A stretch of 64,000 bases of DNA. Origin: Alopecurus myosuroides. Its lineage: Eukaryota > Streptophyta > Magnoliopsida > Poales > Poaceae. Position 1 is the stretch's first letter; the number at the start of each line of letters is the position of its first letter. The DNA is taken from assembly GCA_028641055.1 (NCBI GenBank), contig CM054058.1, positions 496,761,919 through 496,825,918 of the forward strand. Reading direction: 5' to 3'. This document shows positions 30,801 to 41,238 of this stretch, piece after piece. Under the pieces are notes generated by a model that saw only the letters and a list, made by a program, of their open reading frames with translations, had not been told where the DNA came from and did not search any database. A program made the translations under genes and the position numbers.

Positions 30801-32736
30801 GCAAAGCTGCCGAGGACCTCGAACAGACCTACGCTGTAAGTGTCGTTTGCTTGTTCCGAGTTGCAACCTTTCTTCTCTTCTGTACTTTTCTTCCCTTCTG
30901 TCCTTCATTTTCTCCTTATCCGCTACCCAGTCCCCGAGATTCGGGCCGAGTAGACGGGTACTCAACCGAGTTGCCGTCTTCTCGGGTCAAATCTTCAAAA
31001 CACTGTCTAACTACTTTTGTTTCTTCTTCACAGAATAGCCTCTTGAAGCGGACAACCCTTTACCGGCGGCTGCTCTGGAATCACTACATCGCCAAGAGGC
31101 GCCTTGAGGCCCTGGAAGCAGAACGCAAAACTGATGCTGAGACGGAGCAAGCTGCCGTGGATCGTGCCCTCCAACTGTCGGATCTCGAGAGTAAGCTTCT
31201 AGCTATTCGGTTAACGCGTTTTGTGTTTACGCCCGTATTTGCTTTTTGCTCTAACTCCTTCTACTCTGCGGGCAAATTTAAGGCGATGGCAGAGGAGCAC
31301 AAACATTGCCATGTCTTTGTTGCTTCTGCAGAAAGCAAGATCAAGGAGCTTGAAGGTGAGTTGCCGTCTTCTCAGTTGTTTCTCTCCTTTCTCTTGGCTA
31401 CTCTGCTTATCGTGTTGTTCCTGTCCGTAGAACAGTACAAGAAGTTCCGTGAAGAGCATCTCGACTGCCTAAAGCCCGCAGAGGTGAAGCAGCAGCTGGA
31501 GAGCCAAGCAACCGAGCTCAAGGACAAACATGTCACCGAGTTGGAACCGCTGCAGGTCCAATTGAGGGCTGCCCTTCAGGATGCCATAGACCAGGCCGCC
31601 GAGAAGGACAAAATTAAGGCGGCAGCCAATGCCAAGGAGAGGGCCCTCGAGCTGGAAAACAAGGTGCTGAAAAAGAGCAATGTGGACCTCATGAACCAGC
31701 TGTCCGAGTTCCGCAAGGTTGAAGAGAAGCACGTTGCTGATGAGGAGGCATGGAAGAGGAAGCTGCAATCGCTACTCTGCGACCTGAACAGTAAGTTCTC
31801 GCTTCTCTGCGCCTTCCTGTTTCCTTCTTCTTCTCCGTGGCTTGATTTGTATCTCTTCTCTGCCTCCGTTTCTAATCCTTTCTGATAGCATTTTCAGAAA
31901 TCTTCCCCGACCTCTGCTCGTCTTGCAAACCTGCCCTGTCTAAGGCACAAGAAATTTGAACTGAGAAGGGACTGCCCATGGACACCAAGGCTTGGATCGA
32001 GGATAGTTTCACGAACATGCAGGGACAGATCCAGCGTCTTAGGGGCTTGGGCACCGATTTGGCGTCCACCGCCTTCAAGCTTCATGCTTTGTTCTGGCCC
32101 CAAGACCCTGTGCCGAAGACCATCCGCACACTCGCCGAGAAGCTCAACGGTGTCAAAGCCGAGTTGAAGAAATGGCGAGCATCCGGAGCTCGGGCAGGCG
32201 CCGACATGCTGCTCCTCTTCATTTGCAGTTGGTATGAAAATCTAAATCTTAATACCATCCTCGAGATGCACCGGGACTCAAAGTGGGAGAAAGATCCCGA
32301 GTGCGTGACTCGCCGCCAGGCAGTCGCGTACGAGATCGCCTCCAACGCGGATACCGCAGTCTTCATCGACGGCCTCACCGAGCCTGACACCAAGGCGGAA
32401 AGCGAGGGTGAGGATGAAGACGACGACGAGGACACCGAGTCAGAAGACTTGGGCTGCTTTGAGGACACCGGTGCCGAGAAGGGGAAGGGCAAGGCTGCCG
32501 CGGGTAGCGACGAGGAAACCGAGAGCCAGGACGCCACCCAGGGTGCGGCTCCCGAGCTGGGCTCATCTGCTGGTGCGGCACTCGGTGACGTGGCGCTAAC
32601 CCGCACTCAGTCCAATGCTTCTACATCCACTACGGACCCCATCTCGGTGGCCACCGCCACCTCCGATCAAGCTGCTGCCAACCCCGAAGCAGACGCCACC
32701 AATGCCAACTTGGAGAACACCGCTACCTCGAACTAG
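27812..32736 (+). pseudogene. antisense additional gene of element D, eight exons, decayed
   Basis: Exons: 27812-28720, 29033-29216, 29304-29484, 29575-30835, 31034-31190, 31272-31355, 31431-31790, 31889-32736. They sum to 3984 nt, exactly 1328 codons including the stop, so the model keeps one frame throughout. That is strong support for the splice sites. Domain order is as in C: PF04195-type domain in exon 1, acidic region and long low-complexity exon 4, coiled coil in exons 5-7, KKWRASGARAGADMLLL block and acidic tail in exon 8. Breaks: TAG at 28157-28159, TGA at 31957-31959, and the exon 6 acceptor changed from AG to GG at 31270-31271, where C and E keep AG. It runs opposite to gag-pol and ends about 670 bp from pol. 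Confidence 0.82.
28721..29032 (+). repeat. minisatellite-like intron 1 of antisense gene (element D)
   Basis: About five degenerate ~60-base units, each with a GCTTTGTGTTTGCACGCCATG-like block and a CCGAGTAG motif. The intron is bounded by CAG|GTTAGC and TTTCCAG|CAC. Confidence 0.75.
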
Positions 32737-33407
32737 TTACCTCCTGAAACACTCATGCTTTAAAGATTTTATCATATCCCCGGGATGCCGGGTGCATATG
32801 TATCAAACAATTTATCTTTCCCGTTGCTACTCAGTTTTATTCCCCTTGGATATTTTATACTTAGTAATTTGAGCAGCTTTGGCTTGATGCCGGGTTGCGT
32901 TATCATACGAGTTCCCGAGTTGCATTTTTCATCCACTCTTCCTTTTTATCTCAGCTCTTACCTGCAACTTGTTGCTTTTTTTGGTATTCGAGTCACAAGA
33001 GTTCAAAGTTGGAGTTTCAAATACTTAGCCACTTAGAAACAGTCATAGTAACGCTACCCACCACTTAGCCGAAAAAAGTTAACAAAAGACAGCAAAAAAA
33101 GCACTCTACTCGGTTGCCACACTTTTCCTTTCCTTTGCAATTTTCATGTGTTCATTGACTCGTTGGCTTGTTCTCTGGCTTGCCATGAAGCCGGGTTGCG
33201 GACAGCAGCAGAGTCGCAGAGTGTCCGGTGAGTTTAAACACACTACTTTGTATGCTTTTGAAATTCTGAGTGGTTCAACCGAATAGACAAAGGTAAAGCA
33301 GGATAAAAATACTTAGAACAGTTTTGGACGAGGGCAGTCCCCGAGTTCAATTTCAGATTGCAGAGTAGGAGTTTAACTCGGATAAGAGAGTACATACACA
33401 CTTTTGC

Positions 33408-36400
33408 TCATGAATGAAAGCGACGAAGTAGAGCTACATTCCAGGGGCGTTTAGATTCCTCCCCAGCTTTATCCGGCCTGTTCTTCTGCGATGGTTGCGC
33501 ATCTACAAGGTAGTACACGTCATTGTGTAGAGCCTTGCTCACAATGAACGACCCTTCCCACGGAGGGGATAGCTTGTGCATCCCGGCTGTGCGCTGCACG
33601 AGCCTAAGGACCATGTCTCCTTCTCGGAAAACCCTTGGGTTCACTTTCCATCTATGATAACTCCTTAAGTTTTGCTGGTAAACAGCTGAACGTGACAAAG
33701 TAAGCTCTCTTGCTTCTTCTAGTAGGTCAACGTCATCTTCTCGAGCTTCTCTCGCCTCCGCCTCAGTGTAGAGGGTTACTCGGGGGGAGTCATGCTCTAG
33801 TTCGATTGGCAACACGGCCTCAGCCCTGTAAACCAAGAAGAATGGTGTGTAGCCGGCCGGTTAGGGGTAGTCCTTAGACTCCACAACACCGCTGGCAACT
33901 CGTCTAACCAACACCCCGGTGTTTTCAGCAGCGGCTCAATCAACCTCGGCTTTATGCCTGCCAGCACCATGCCATTTGATCTTTCCACCTGCCCATTGGA
34001 GGCGGGATGCGCGACAGACGCGACATCTAGTCGGATGTGCTTATCTCTGCAAAATCGCACCATGGCGCCCTCAGCAAAATTCGTGCCGTTATCCGTGATG
34101 ATGCTGTGCGGGTAGCCGTATCTCAGGATCACGTCCTTCAGGAAACTCACAGCAGTGGCTCCATCACATTTCCGAATAGGCTTCACTTCAATCCACTTGG
34201 TGAACTTATCAACCATGAACAAGATGTGAGTCATGTTGCCTCTAGCCGGCTTGAAGGGACCAACCATATCCAGACACCAAACAGCAAATGGCCAAGTGAT
34301 GGGAATAGTTTTCAACTCGGAAGCAGGCATGTGGATCTTACTTGCGAATCTTTGGCAGCCGTTGCACTTCCTCACAATATCTTCAGCTTGCTTCAAGGCA
34401 GTGAGCCAGAAGAAGCCATGCCGAAAAGCCTTCTTGACTAGAGCCCGAGAAGAGGCGTGATGTCCGCATTCCCCCGATGTATCTCCACCAGAATTTCTTC
34501 TCCTTCTTCCGGTTCCACACAGCGCTGCAGTACGCCAGTAGGACTTCTTTTATGCAGCACTTCTCTGAAGATGGTGTAGCCCTTGGATCTTCTATGAATC
34601 TGCCTTGCGGTAACCTCATCATCTGGGAGGGTGCCGTCCTTTAGAAAGGATAATATGGGCATGACCCAACTCGGCGTTTCTCGTGCGAGGAACACTGGTT
34701 CGTCCACTTCCATTGGAATGGCCACCATTGTCTCTTTTTCTGAGTTGGGGTTGACTCTCTGCAGCCCCGATCGGTTTGCAAGGACTTCTTCAAGGAACGC
34801 GACAGTCCCCGAGCTGAAAGGGGCAGTCCCCGAGTAAGGAGGGGCAGTCCCCAAGTAGGGAGGGGCAGTCCCCGGGTTGCAGGCGCCAGTCCCCGGGTCC
34901 TCTTTTGCACCTTCCCAGTCAATCTCCATTGGAACTGCTTCTTCATTAGGGAGAGAAGGAACGAAAATGGACTCCGAGTTGGGGGATGGCTTGATGGATG
35001 GCTTTCTCAAATGCTCCAAGGCAATCCCAGCCGGGATGTACTGCCGAGAAGACGCCAACTTGGACAGCTCATCAGCTGCCTCATTCTCTGCTCGGTGGAT
35101 GTGTTGGAACTCGCAGCCTTCAAAGAATCCCGTAATGGTTTGGACCAGGAAGCGGTATGACGCCATAATGGCATCCAGAGCGTCCCAAGTGCCAGAAACT
35201 TGCGGCACAACCAGATCCGAGTCGCCATAGCATATGATGCGCTGCACACCAACTTCCTATGCTACCTTCAAGCCATGTACCACAGCCTCGTACTCTGCAA
35301 CATTGTTGGATGCCTTGAAGTGGATTTGCAGCACATATTTGAGTTGATCTCGCTTGGGTGACGTAAGCACCACGCCAGCGCCAAGGCCTTCCTTCATTTT
35401 GGAGCCGTCAAAGTGCATCTTCCAGTAGTTGGATACCGGAGTAGGAGGCTCATACTGCACCTCAGCCCAATCCACAAGAAATTCCGCCAGGATCTGAGAC
35501 TTGATGGCTTCTCTTCTCGCATAAGCGGGAGAGTACGCGGCCAGCTCTATTGCCCACTTGGCTACTCTGCCACTTGCTTCCTTGTTGCCCATGATATCCA
35601 AGATGGGAGCTAGACTCACCACGGTGATGGGATGTTCTTGGAAATAGTGCTTCAGCTTCTTGGCGCGTAGGTACACGCCGTAAGTCATCTTCTGGTAGTG
35701 CGGGTAGTTCTGTTTGGAGCTGGACAGCACCTCACTGAGGTAATACACTGGCCGCTGCACGCTTTTGCCTTCCTCTTCTCGCTCCACCACAATCACCACG
35801 CTGACTACCCGGTTGGTAGCGGCAATATATAGCAGCATTGGCTCCTTGGGTAGCGGACTAGCCAAGATGAGAGCGCTACCCAGCATTGCCTTCAGCTCTT
35901 TGAATGCCACATCAGCTTGCGGTGTCCAGACGAACTTGTCGCTTTTCTTCATCAACTGATACGGAGGCAGGGCCTTCTCGCCCATTCTGCCCAAGAAACG
36001 GCTCAGAGATGCCAAGCAACCAGTGAATTTTTGCACATCCTTCAGGGATCTCGGCAAAGACATGCTCTCAATAGCTTTTATCTTTGAAGGATTGGCCTCA
36101 ATGCCCCGACTGGATACTAAGAAGCCGTGTAGCTTGCCAGCCGGGACGCCAAAGGTGCATTTACTCGGGTCCAGCTTCATCTTATACTTGCGCAAGTTAG
36201 AGAAAGTTTCCTCAAGGTCACTAAGCAGAGTATGTGTTTTATTCGTTTTGATGACAATGTCATCTACGTACACCTGCACATTTTTGCCGAGTTGATCATG
36301 CAAGCATTTCTGCATGCATCTCTGATAAGTAGCACCCGCATTCCGCAACCCAAAACACATGGCACGATAGCAATAAGCCCCGTACGGGGTAATGAAGGCA

Positions 36401-36867
36401 GTCTTTATTTGATCAGCAGGGTTGAGAGCTATCTGGTGAAAACCAGAGTAGGCATCTATGAAAGACAACAGCTCACAACCAGCAGTGGAATCGATCACCT
36501 GATCGATGCGGGGTAGCGGAAAAGGATCCTTGGGGTAGGCCTTGTTCAAATCGGTGTAGTCGACGCACATGCGCCATGCAGTAGCGGCCTTGGGGTCCTC
36601 CTTCTTCTTCTCAACCATGACCGGGTTGGCTAGCCAATCCGGATGCAACACCTCCATGATGAAATTGCTTATCAGCAGCTTGGTGATCTGATCACCGATG
36701 GCCTTCCTTCTCTCATCTCCGAAGCGGCGCATAGCTTGCTTCACTGGTTTGGCGTCAGGACGCACATGTAGCGAGTGCTCAACCAACTCCCTCGGGACAC
36801 CTGGTAGATCCTCATTGGACCATGCGAACACGTCCGGATTCTCACGGAGGAAGTGGATGAGCTCGCT
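33408..36867 (-). pseudogene. pol: pol of element D, broken
   Basis: Minus strand. The frame from 36831 covers RT with YVDD and the degenerate RNase H, and stops at 35257-35259 (AAG to TAG compared with E). The second RNase H with HFDGS lies before that stop, and its later motifs (GDSDL) are in 35247-34438. A one-base deletion near 34480 and a four-base deletion near 33858 break the integrase. The final piece, 33836-33408, carries the C-terminus ending in LRRFHS. Integrase residues TDNGTNF and GQVER are preserved in 34396-33797. The order equals C and E, so this was once a full pol. The 21-bp-type repeat tract is short here (34805-34905). Confidence 0.88.
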
Positions 36868-36870
36868 TTA

Positions 36871-37444
36871 CTATTTCTCCCCCAACCCTGAGCCAATGAT
36901 GGCAACACGGTCGGGGAACTCAGGGTCGACCTGGATCTTTTTCGTCTCCTGAGATGCCTGGAACGCCGTCCCATGCTGGGAACTCGGCATGCCAGGCGCA
37001 CCAGCTTGCGCGGACTGCGCCATAGCCACCACCTCGTACATCTTCTTCTTCTCGACAGCAATCACCATAGACTCCGCCAACTGAGAACCAGCAGAGGCAC
37101 ACTCCATAGACTTATTGTAATCACCAGATATGGTGATCACGCCATTGGGACCAGGGATCTTCATCTTCAGATATGCAGTATGAGTAGAGGCCATGAACTT
37201 GCTCAGAGCAGGTCTGCCGAGTAGGGCGTGATAGGGGCTCTGGTGATCAACTACCTCGAACTGCAGGCTCTCTGTGCGGCAGTTCTCCCTGATACCGAAT
37301 AGCACGTCTCTGTCCATACTCGGCCAATCAGATTGCAAGAAACTCCCGGCATAATGCCGTGGAAAGTGGTCTTGCTGGGTAGCAGCATGTTCTCGGCCAT
37401 TCCGAGCTTCTCAAGTGTGTCTTTGTACACAATGTTGATGCTGC
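36871..37444 (-). pseudogene. gag-pro: protease C-terminal part of element D gag-pro
   Basis: This is the continuation of 41239-44181 beyond the CACTA insertion. It contains the ALLGRPAL motif and ends GLGEK followed by UAG (36871-36873) and at once UAA (36868-36870), in frame with pol. A frameshift lies near 37315, where E has no extra bases. Confidence 0.8.
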
Positions 37445-37790
37445 CACTACTAGAGAAATGAGTTTTAACGACGGTATATGTGGTCGTTAATAATTTTTAG
37501 CGACCACTTCGGGGTGGTCGTTAGTTGTCGTTATAGGCTCCATCGTTAAAGGTTATAATGACCATATACTTGTGTCCGTCGTTATTGTTTTAACGACAAC
37601 ATAGTGTATCGTCGTTAATTGTGAAGAAACAATGACCACAATTCTTGTATTAGCGACCAGCTTTTTCGTCGCTAAAATACATTCATGTCATTATAGGAGC
37701 ATCAACAACCATTTAATATTATTAATAATCGTCATTTTTATCCGTTTGATAGTCACTGGTCTTTAACGACCAGTCTTAAGTACTACACAA
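37445..37790. repeat. CACTA left subterminal repeat array
   Basis: Many direct and inverted copies of a 9-base core, TAACGACCA or its complement, with variants such as TAGCGACCA. Similar cores recur at 41075-41215. These are the presumed transposase-binding repeats. Confidence 0.8.
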
Positions 37791-38620
37791 ATACGAATTT
37801 AGTCACCCATGAGACTATTTAAGGCCACCTTATGCTAGTTGAACTTTCGATGATTGAGAATCACATGAATTTAGCAACATGAGGACTTGAAGAATCAGTG
37901 GTGGCTGTAACCACTTTTTACCAATTTATTACACCTATTATAGAGGTATCCTCACATACAATTTAGATCTAAAAATAAATTTCAGAAATAAAATATAAGG
38001 AACTCTACACATAACCATGGAAGTTGTGGATCCAAGAGAAATTCCTATAACTACAAAATATATTTCTTCCGAGAACACCATCATGATTGTTGGTGTTTGA
38101 TGGCATGTCATCCTTCATCATCCTTCAACCTCGTTGTGAACCTACTTGGTTGGTGGACCAGCAGTCCTAGAAAAATAAGAATGATTTCTAAATGTCAGTA
38201 CGCACGAATGAACTGACATATAGCAAAAGCTTGTGCAGAAAATTCTTGGAACCTCCTGTTGTCTCCTCAAAGTATCTGCCAACATATATAGTTAACCATA
38301 TGAGCATACAAAAAGGGTCAGGTGATAAATTTATTATTAAAAAAATGTCATCCTTGGTAGAGAACAACACAGATAGACTTTTTTAGTAATATCCTTGTAT
38401 TACCTGGAATAGGTGGAAATCCTAAACACAGAACAACATCGTCTTGCTCTGCTTTTTATACCGAGAAGCCGGCTGAAATAGAAGAGTTTATTTAATTGTG
38501 GTGCAGAATCATACAGCGAGGAAGGATAAAGGCGTACCAATGTCAAGATTTTCTGCAAGTACCGACAACCTTCAGAGCTTAGCAACCTGACTAGTGACTA
38601 GCACCTGGAAGCCTCGTTCA
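37791..38620. other. CACTA internal non-coding sequence, left part
   Basis: AT-rich, no supported gene. Frames of 60-64 codons at 38188-38386 occur on both strands and look like chance. Confidence 0.5.
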
Positions 38621-38623
38621 TAA

Positions 38624-40487
38624 GGGCATCTCCAGCCGTCCCCCCAGAGCCCCCCAGGGGGGCTTTTTTCGCGGCGGAAGCGGCGAATAGCGCCGCTTCT
38701 TCACCACTCGCCCCCCCCAGAGGCCCAAATAGCGCCGTTTCGGCGCTATTTAGCGCCGCGGCACCCAGGCCAAACCCAGCCCGCTGGGTTCGGCCTGGGG
38801 GGGCGAAACTGCGCGACCGCGCGCGCGGGCCAGCTCTGTCAGCGACGCGACGAGAAAGCGCGGGAACAGAACCGCCCCGTGATCGTCTTCTCGGCTGCCG
38901 CGCGGTCAAAGGCTGCCGCCGTTTATGGCGTGGCGGCTGTCCAGTGCATGCGCCCCGCCCAAAGGCTGCCGGCGTAATGGCGTGGCGGGCGGCAGCGAGG
39001 GGACGCGCGCACGCAGTAAATTCCCGGCCGCTCGCCGCGCTATAACCCCCCCCCCCCCCCCCGCCGCGTGCCGCGCCCCACCATTCTTCCACCGGCGAGC
39101 TCCTCCCCTCTTCTTCGTCTCGACGCTCTCCTCCCCTCTTCTCTCCACGAAAAATGTCCGGCTACAAGGACGGGGCTGCGGCCAACGGGTTCCCGCGCCA
39201 TAACCCGGCGCTCTACCGCGCGGGCTACCCATGCCCGCCGGACATGCGCCTCCCTAGCTCCGCCGCGGGGGCGAGCCGCTGGGCGCTCAGCACCGGCGGT
39301 GTCCCCGTGCCTCCCCTCCCTAGTTCTGACCCCGAGTTCCGGCGCGCCATCCGCGAGATGCGCGACGGCATGCAGCACCCCGCGAACTACCCGCTGGCCG
39401 GCGTGGACGTGTTCTGGTGGGGGCAGCTCACGGCACGCCGCGATCGGGAGCTCGACTCCGAGAACGACAACAGGCCGGTCGACGGGCGCTTCAACGCCAA
39501 CGGGCGGCGCCGCTGGTGGAGCGCCCCCAACAGGACCTTGGAGGAGGTCCTCGACCACATCCACGACGGCAACCAGCCGCGCCTGGAGATGCCGCCGCTG
39601 CAGGCCCAGCCGTGGGTGGCACGGCGGACCGGCGCCTCTTCCTTGTCCGCGACGTCCAGCTCCTCCGCCGGGCAGTCCATGTCCACCTCCCCCCCTTTCT
39701 GAACGCCGGCGCGCCCGCCCGCAGGCGCAGCGGCGGCGCGCTCCGCCTCGGCGAGCCACGCTTCGAACGCGTGGTTCGCCCGAAGACGGAGGACGGCGGC
39801 GACGACGACGAAGCCGAGTGGCCCGACCAGAAGGTCGTGGAGCAGCTGTCGCTGGACACGCTGCAGCCACTCGACGACGACACCGCCACTCGGTGGAGCC
39901 TGCGGGACACCACCGAGGCGGAGCTCGAACTCCAGCGCCGCCTGCTGGCGGAAGCCGAGCAGCGCAAGGCGGCGCGCGAACGTGAGGCCGCCGCCAACGC
40001 GGCCCGCCTCCGCGTCCCTCCCCCGCCGCCGCAGAAGGAGAACGAGTACATCATCCTCGACCCGGACTCCGACGAGGAGGGCGTGATCCAGCAAGCCCTC
40101 GAGGCGAGCAGGTGGGGTTGCGGCGGCGGCGACGAGGGACAGGGGCCGAGCAAGCGCCCCGGCGACGGCCCCGGCGACGACGACGACGACGACGGCGGCG
40201 ATTACAGCCAGGCTATCGCCGCCAGCCTCGGCCTAAAGTAGTTTAGTTTAATTTCTAGTTTAAATTTTTCGTTCTAGTTTAAATTCGCGCCGAATATGTA
40301 CGCACTTTGCAAATTTCAATAAAAATCGCCTAGTTTGCAATTGCGTTTGTTTTGGGCCGAATCTTGGGCTCGGGACGCGACTGGGAAACCTACCCCCCAG
40401 GTTCCAGAATAGCGCCGTTTAGCGCCGCGGCGGCCCCAAAACGGCGGCGTTTTGGGCCCTGGGGGGGCGCAACGACTGGAGATGCCC
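38624..40487 (+). mobile_element. Harbinger-like DNA element inside the CACTA (1864 bp)
   Basis: The ends are inverted: GGGCATCTCCAGCCG on the left and the complement of GGGCATCTCCAGTCG on the right. Direct repeats TAA lie at 38621-38623 and 40488-40490. A TWA duplication suggests the PIF/Harbinger superfamily. The inner ends are also partly inverted, with C/G runs and the motif AATAGCGCCG at both sides. There is no DDE transposase; instead it holds a GC-rich gene-like region. Classification rests on TSD and ends only. Confidence 0.65.
39154..40241 (+). pseudogene. GC-rich gene of unknown function carried by the Harbinger-like element, frameshifted
   Basis: The frame 39154-39702 starts at ATG (MSGYKDGAAANGFPRHNP) and includes a Trp-rich block (VDVFWWGQLTARRDREL, RRWWSAPNRTLEEVLDHI). 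From about 39780 the coding signal is in a different frame that ends at 40241, with DEAEWPDQKVVEQL, an Arg/Ala-rich helix, an acidic stretch IILDPDSDEEGV and the ending YSQAIAASLGLK. So one or more frameshifts lie in the Ser/Pro-rich region around 39640-39780, or an intron was missed. An AATAAA signal at 40318 follows. I do not recognise a domain; similar hypothetical proteins are common in Triticeae transposons. It may be an ORF1-like protein of the transposon or a captured gene. Confidence 0.5.
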
Positions 40488-40490
40488 TAA

Positions 40491-41238
40491 GAACGTGGTT
40501 GCAGGCTAGCAGCAGCAAACCCGTCCACCGGCAGATCGTGGTAGCGGCAGCGAATCACGTCCACAACAAGATCGTGGGAGCACGAATGAGACTAGGAGCC
40601 CCGAGCCCCCGACGATAAACGGAACCAGGGGCTGTGGTGGCGACCCAGTGCGATGGCTGTGACATCCCGCTGACCGTCCGGGAATATAGCACCAACTGGA
40701 TCGGCAGCTTCTCCGGTGGACATAAATCGCTGCACCGCTCGCGTGGTCCACGCCACGGCCACTGCTCCGAATCCGGCACCATCGTGTGGAGCGATCTCAC
40801 CCTGGGCTCTACACCATCCAATCGCTTCTGTCCCAGCCCGATAACCCCACTACCACCATTACTTTCGATCAACTACAAATCTCCCATCTCATCTACGGAG
40901 ATTACAGAAAAAGGAAGAAGTGTTATTGTGTCAAGATAGAATAGAGATGGGCGCCGCCATCGTTCTCGTGGATGTACGTGGGTTTCGGAACCGTACGAAA
41001 CCTAGACCCAAGATTGATATTTATCCTTGTTTCAATAGATAAGGACTCGGTAATTAGTCCCCAAATTAAGGAAACTAATAATTAACGACCACAATGAAGG
41101 GTAATTTAACGACGGGCAGTTTGCTGGTCGTCAGGGAGAGTCTCGCGGGCCGAAGTTTAATGCGGGACTGCCTCTTTCTACTAGTAACGACAAACTAATG
41201 TTTGAGGCTCGACGTTAAAAGGCAAGTTTCTAGTAGTG
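40491..41238. other. CACTA internal and right end
   Basis: A moderately GC-rich stretch (40500-40870) with overlapping frames on both strands (40634-40939 plus, 40555-40872 minus), none recognised. It is followed by AT-rich sequence and the right subterminal repeats. A remnant of the CACTA coding region is possible but cannot be shown. Confidence 0.45.

Larger units (their letters stand above)
37445..41238. mobile_element. CACTA DNA transposon inserted in the protease of element D (3794 bp)
   Basis: The left end is CACTACTAGAG and the right end TTTCTAGTAGTG. The 3-bp TSD TGC lies at 37442-37444 and 41239-41241. Removing the element and one TGC restores the sequence of copy E across the protease active site codons. 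Subterminal repeats of the TAACGACCA/TGGTCGTTA type crowd the first ~330 bp (for example 37463-37790) and recur in the last ~160 bp, as expected for CACTA ends. No transposase (TNPD) frame is visible, so it is non-autonomous. It carries the Harbinger-like element at 38624-40487. Confidence 0.95.

Noticed and set aside
39040..39985. 276-codon minus frame and 305-codon plus frame in the Harbinger-like element
   Set aside because: Arg/Ala/Pro-rich shadows of a very GC-rich region; the plausible coding signal is 39154-39702 followed by the frame ending at 40241.
40555..40939. Overlapping frames in the CACTA right part as a captured gene
   Set aside because: Neither strand shows a recognisable domain or codon pattern; kept only as unclassified sequence.
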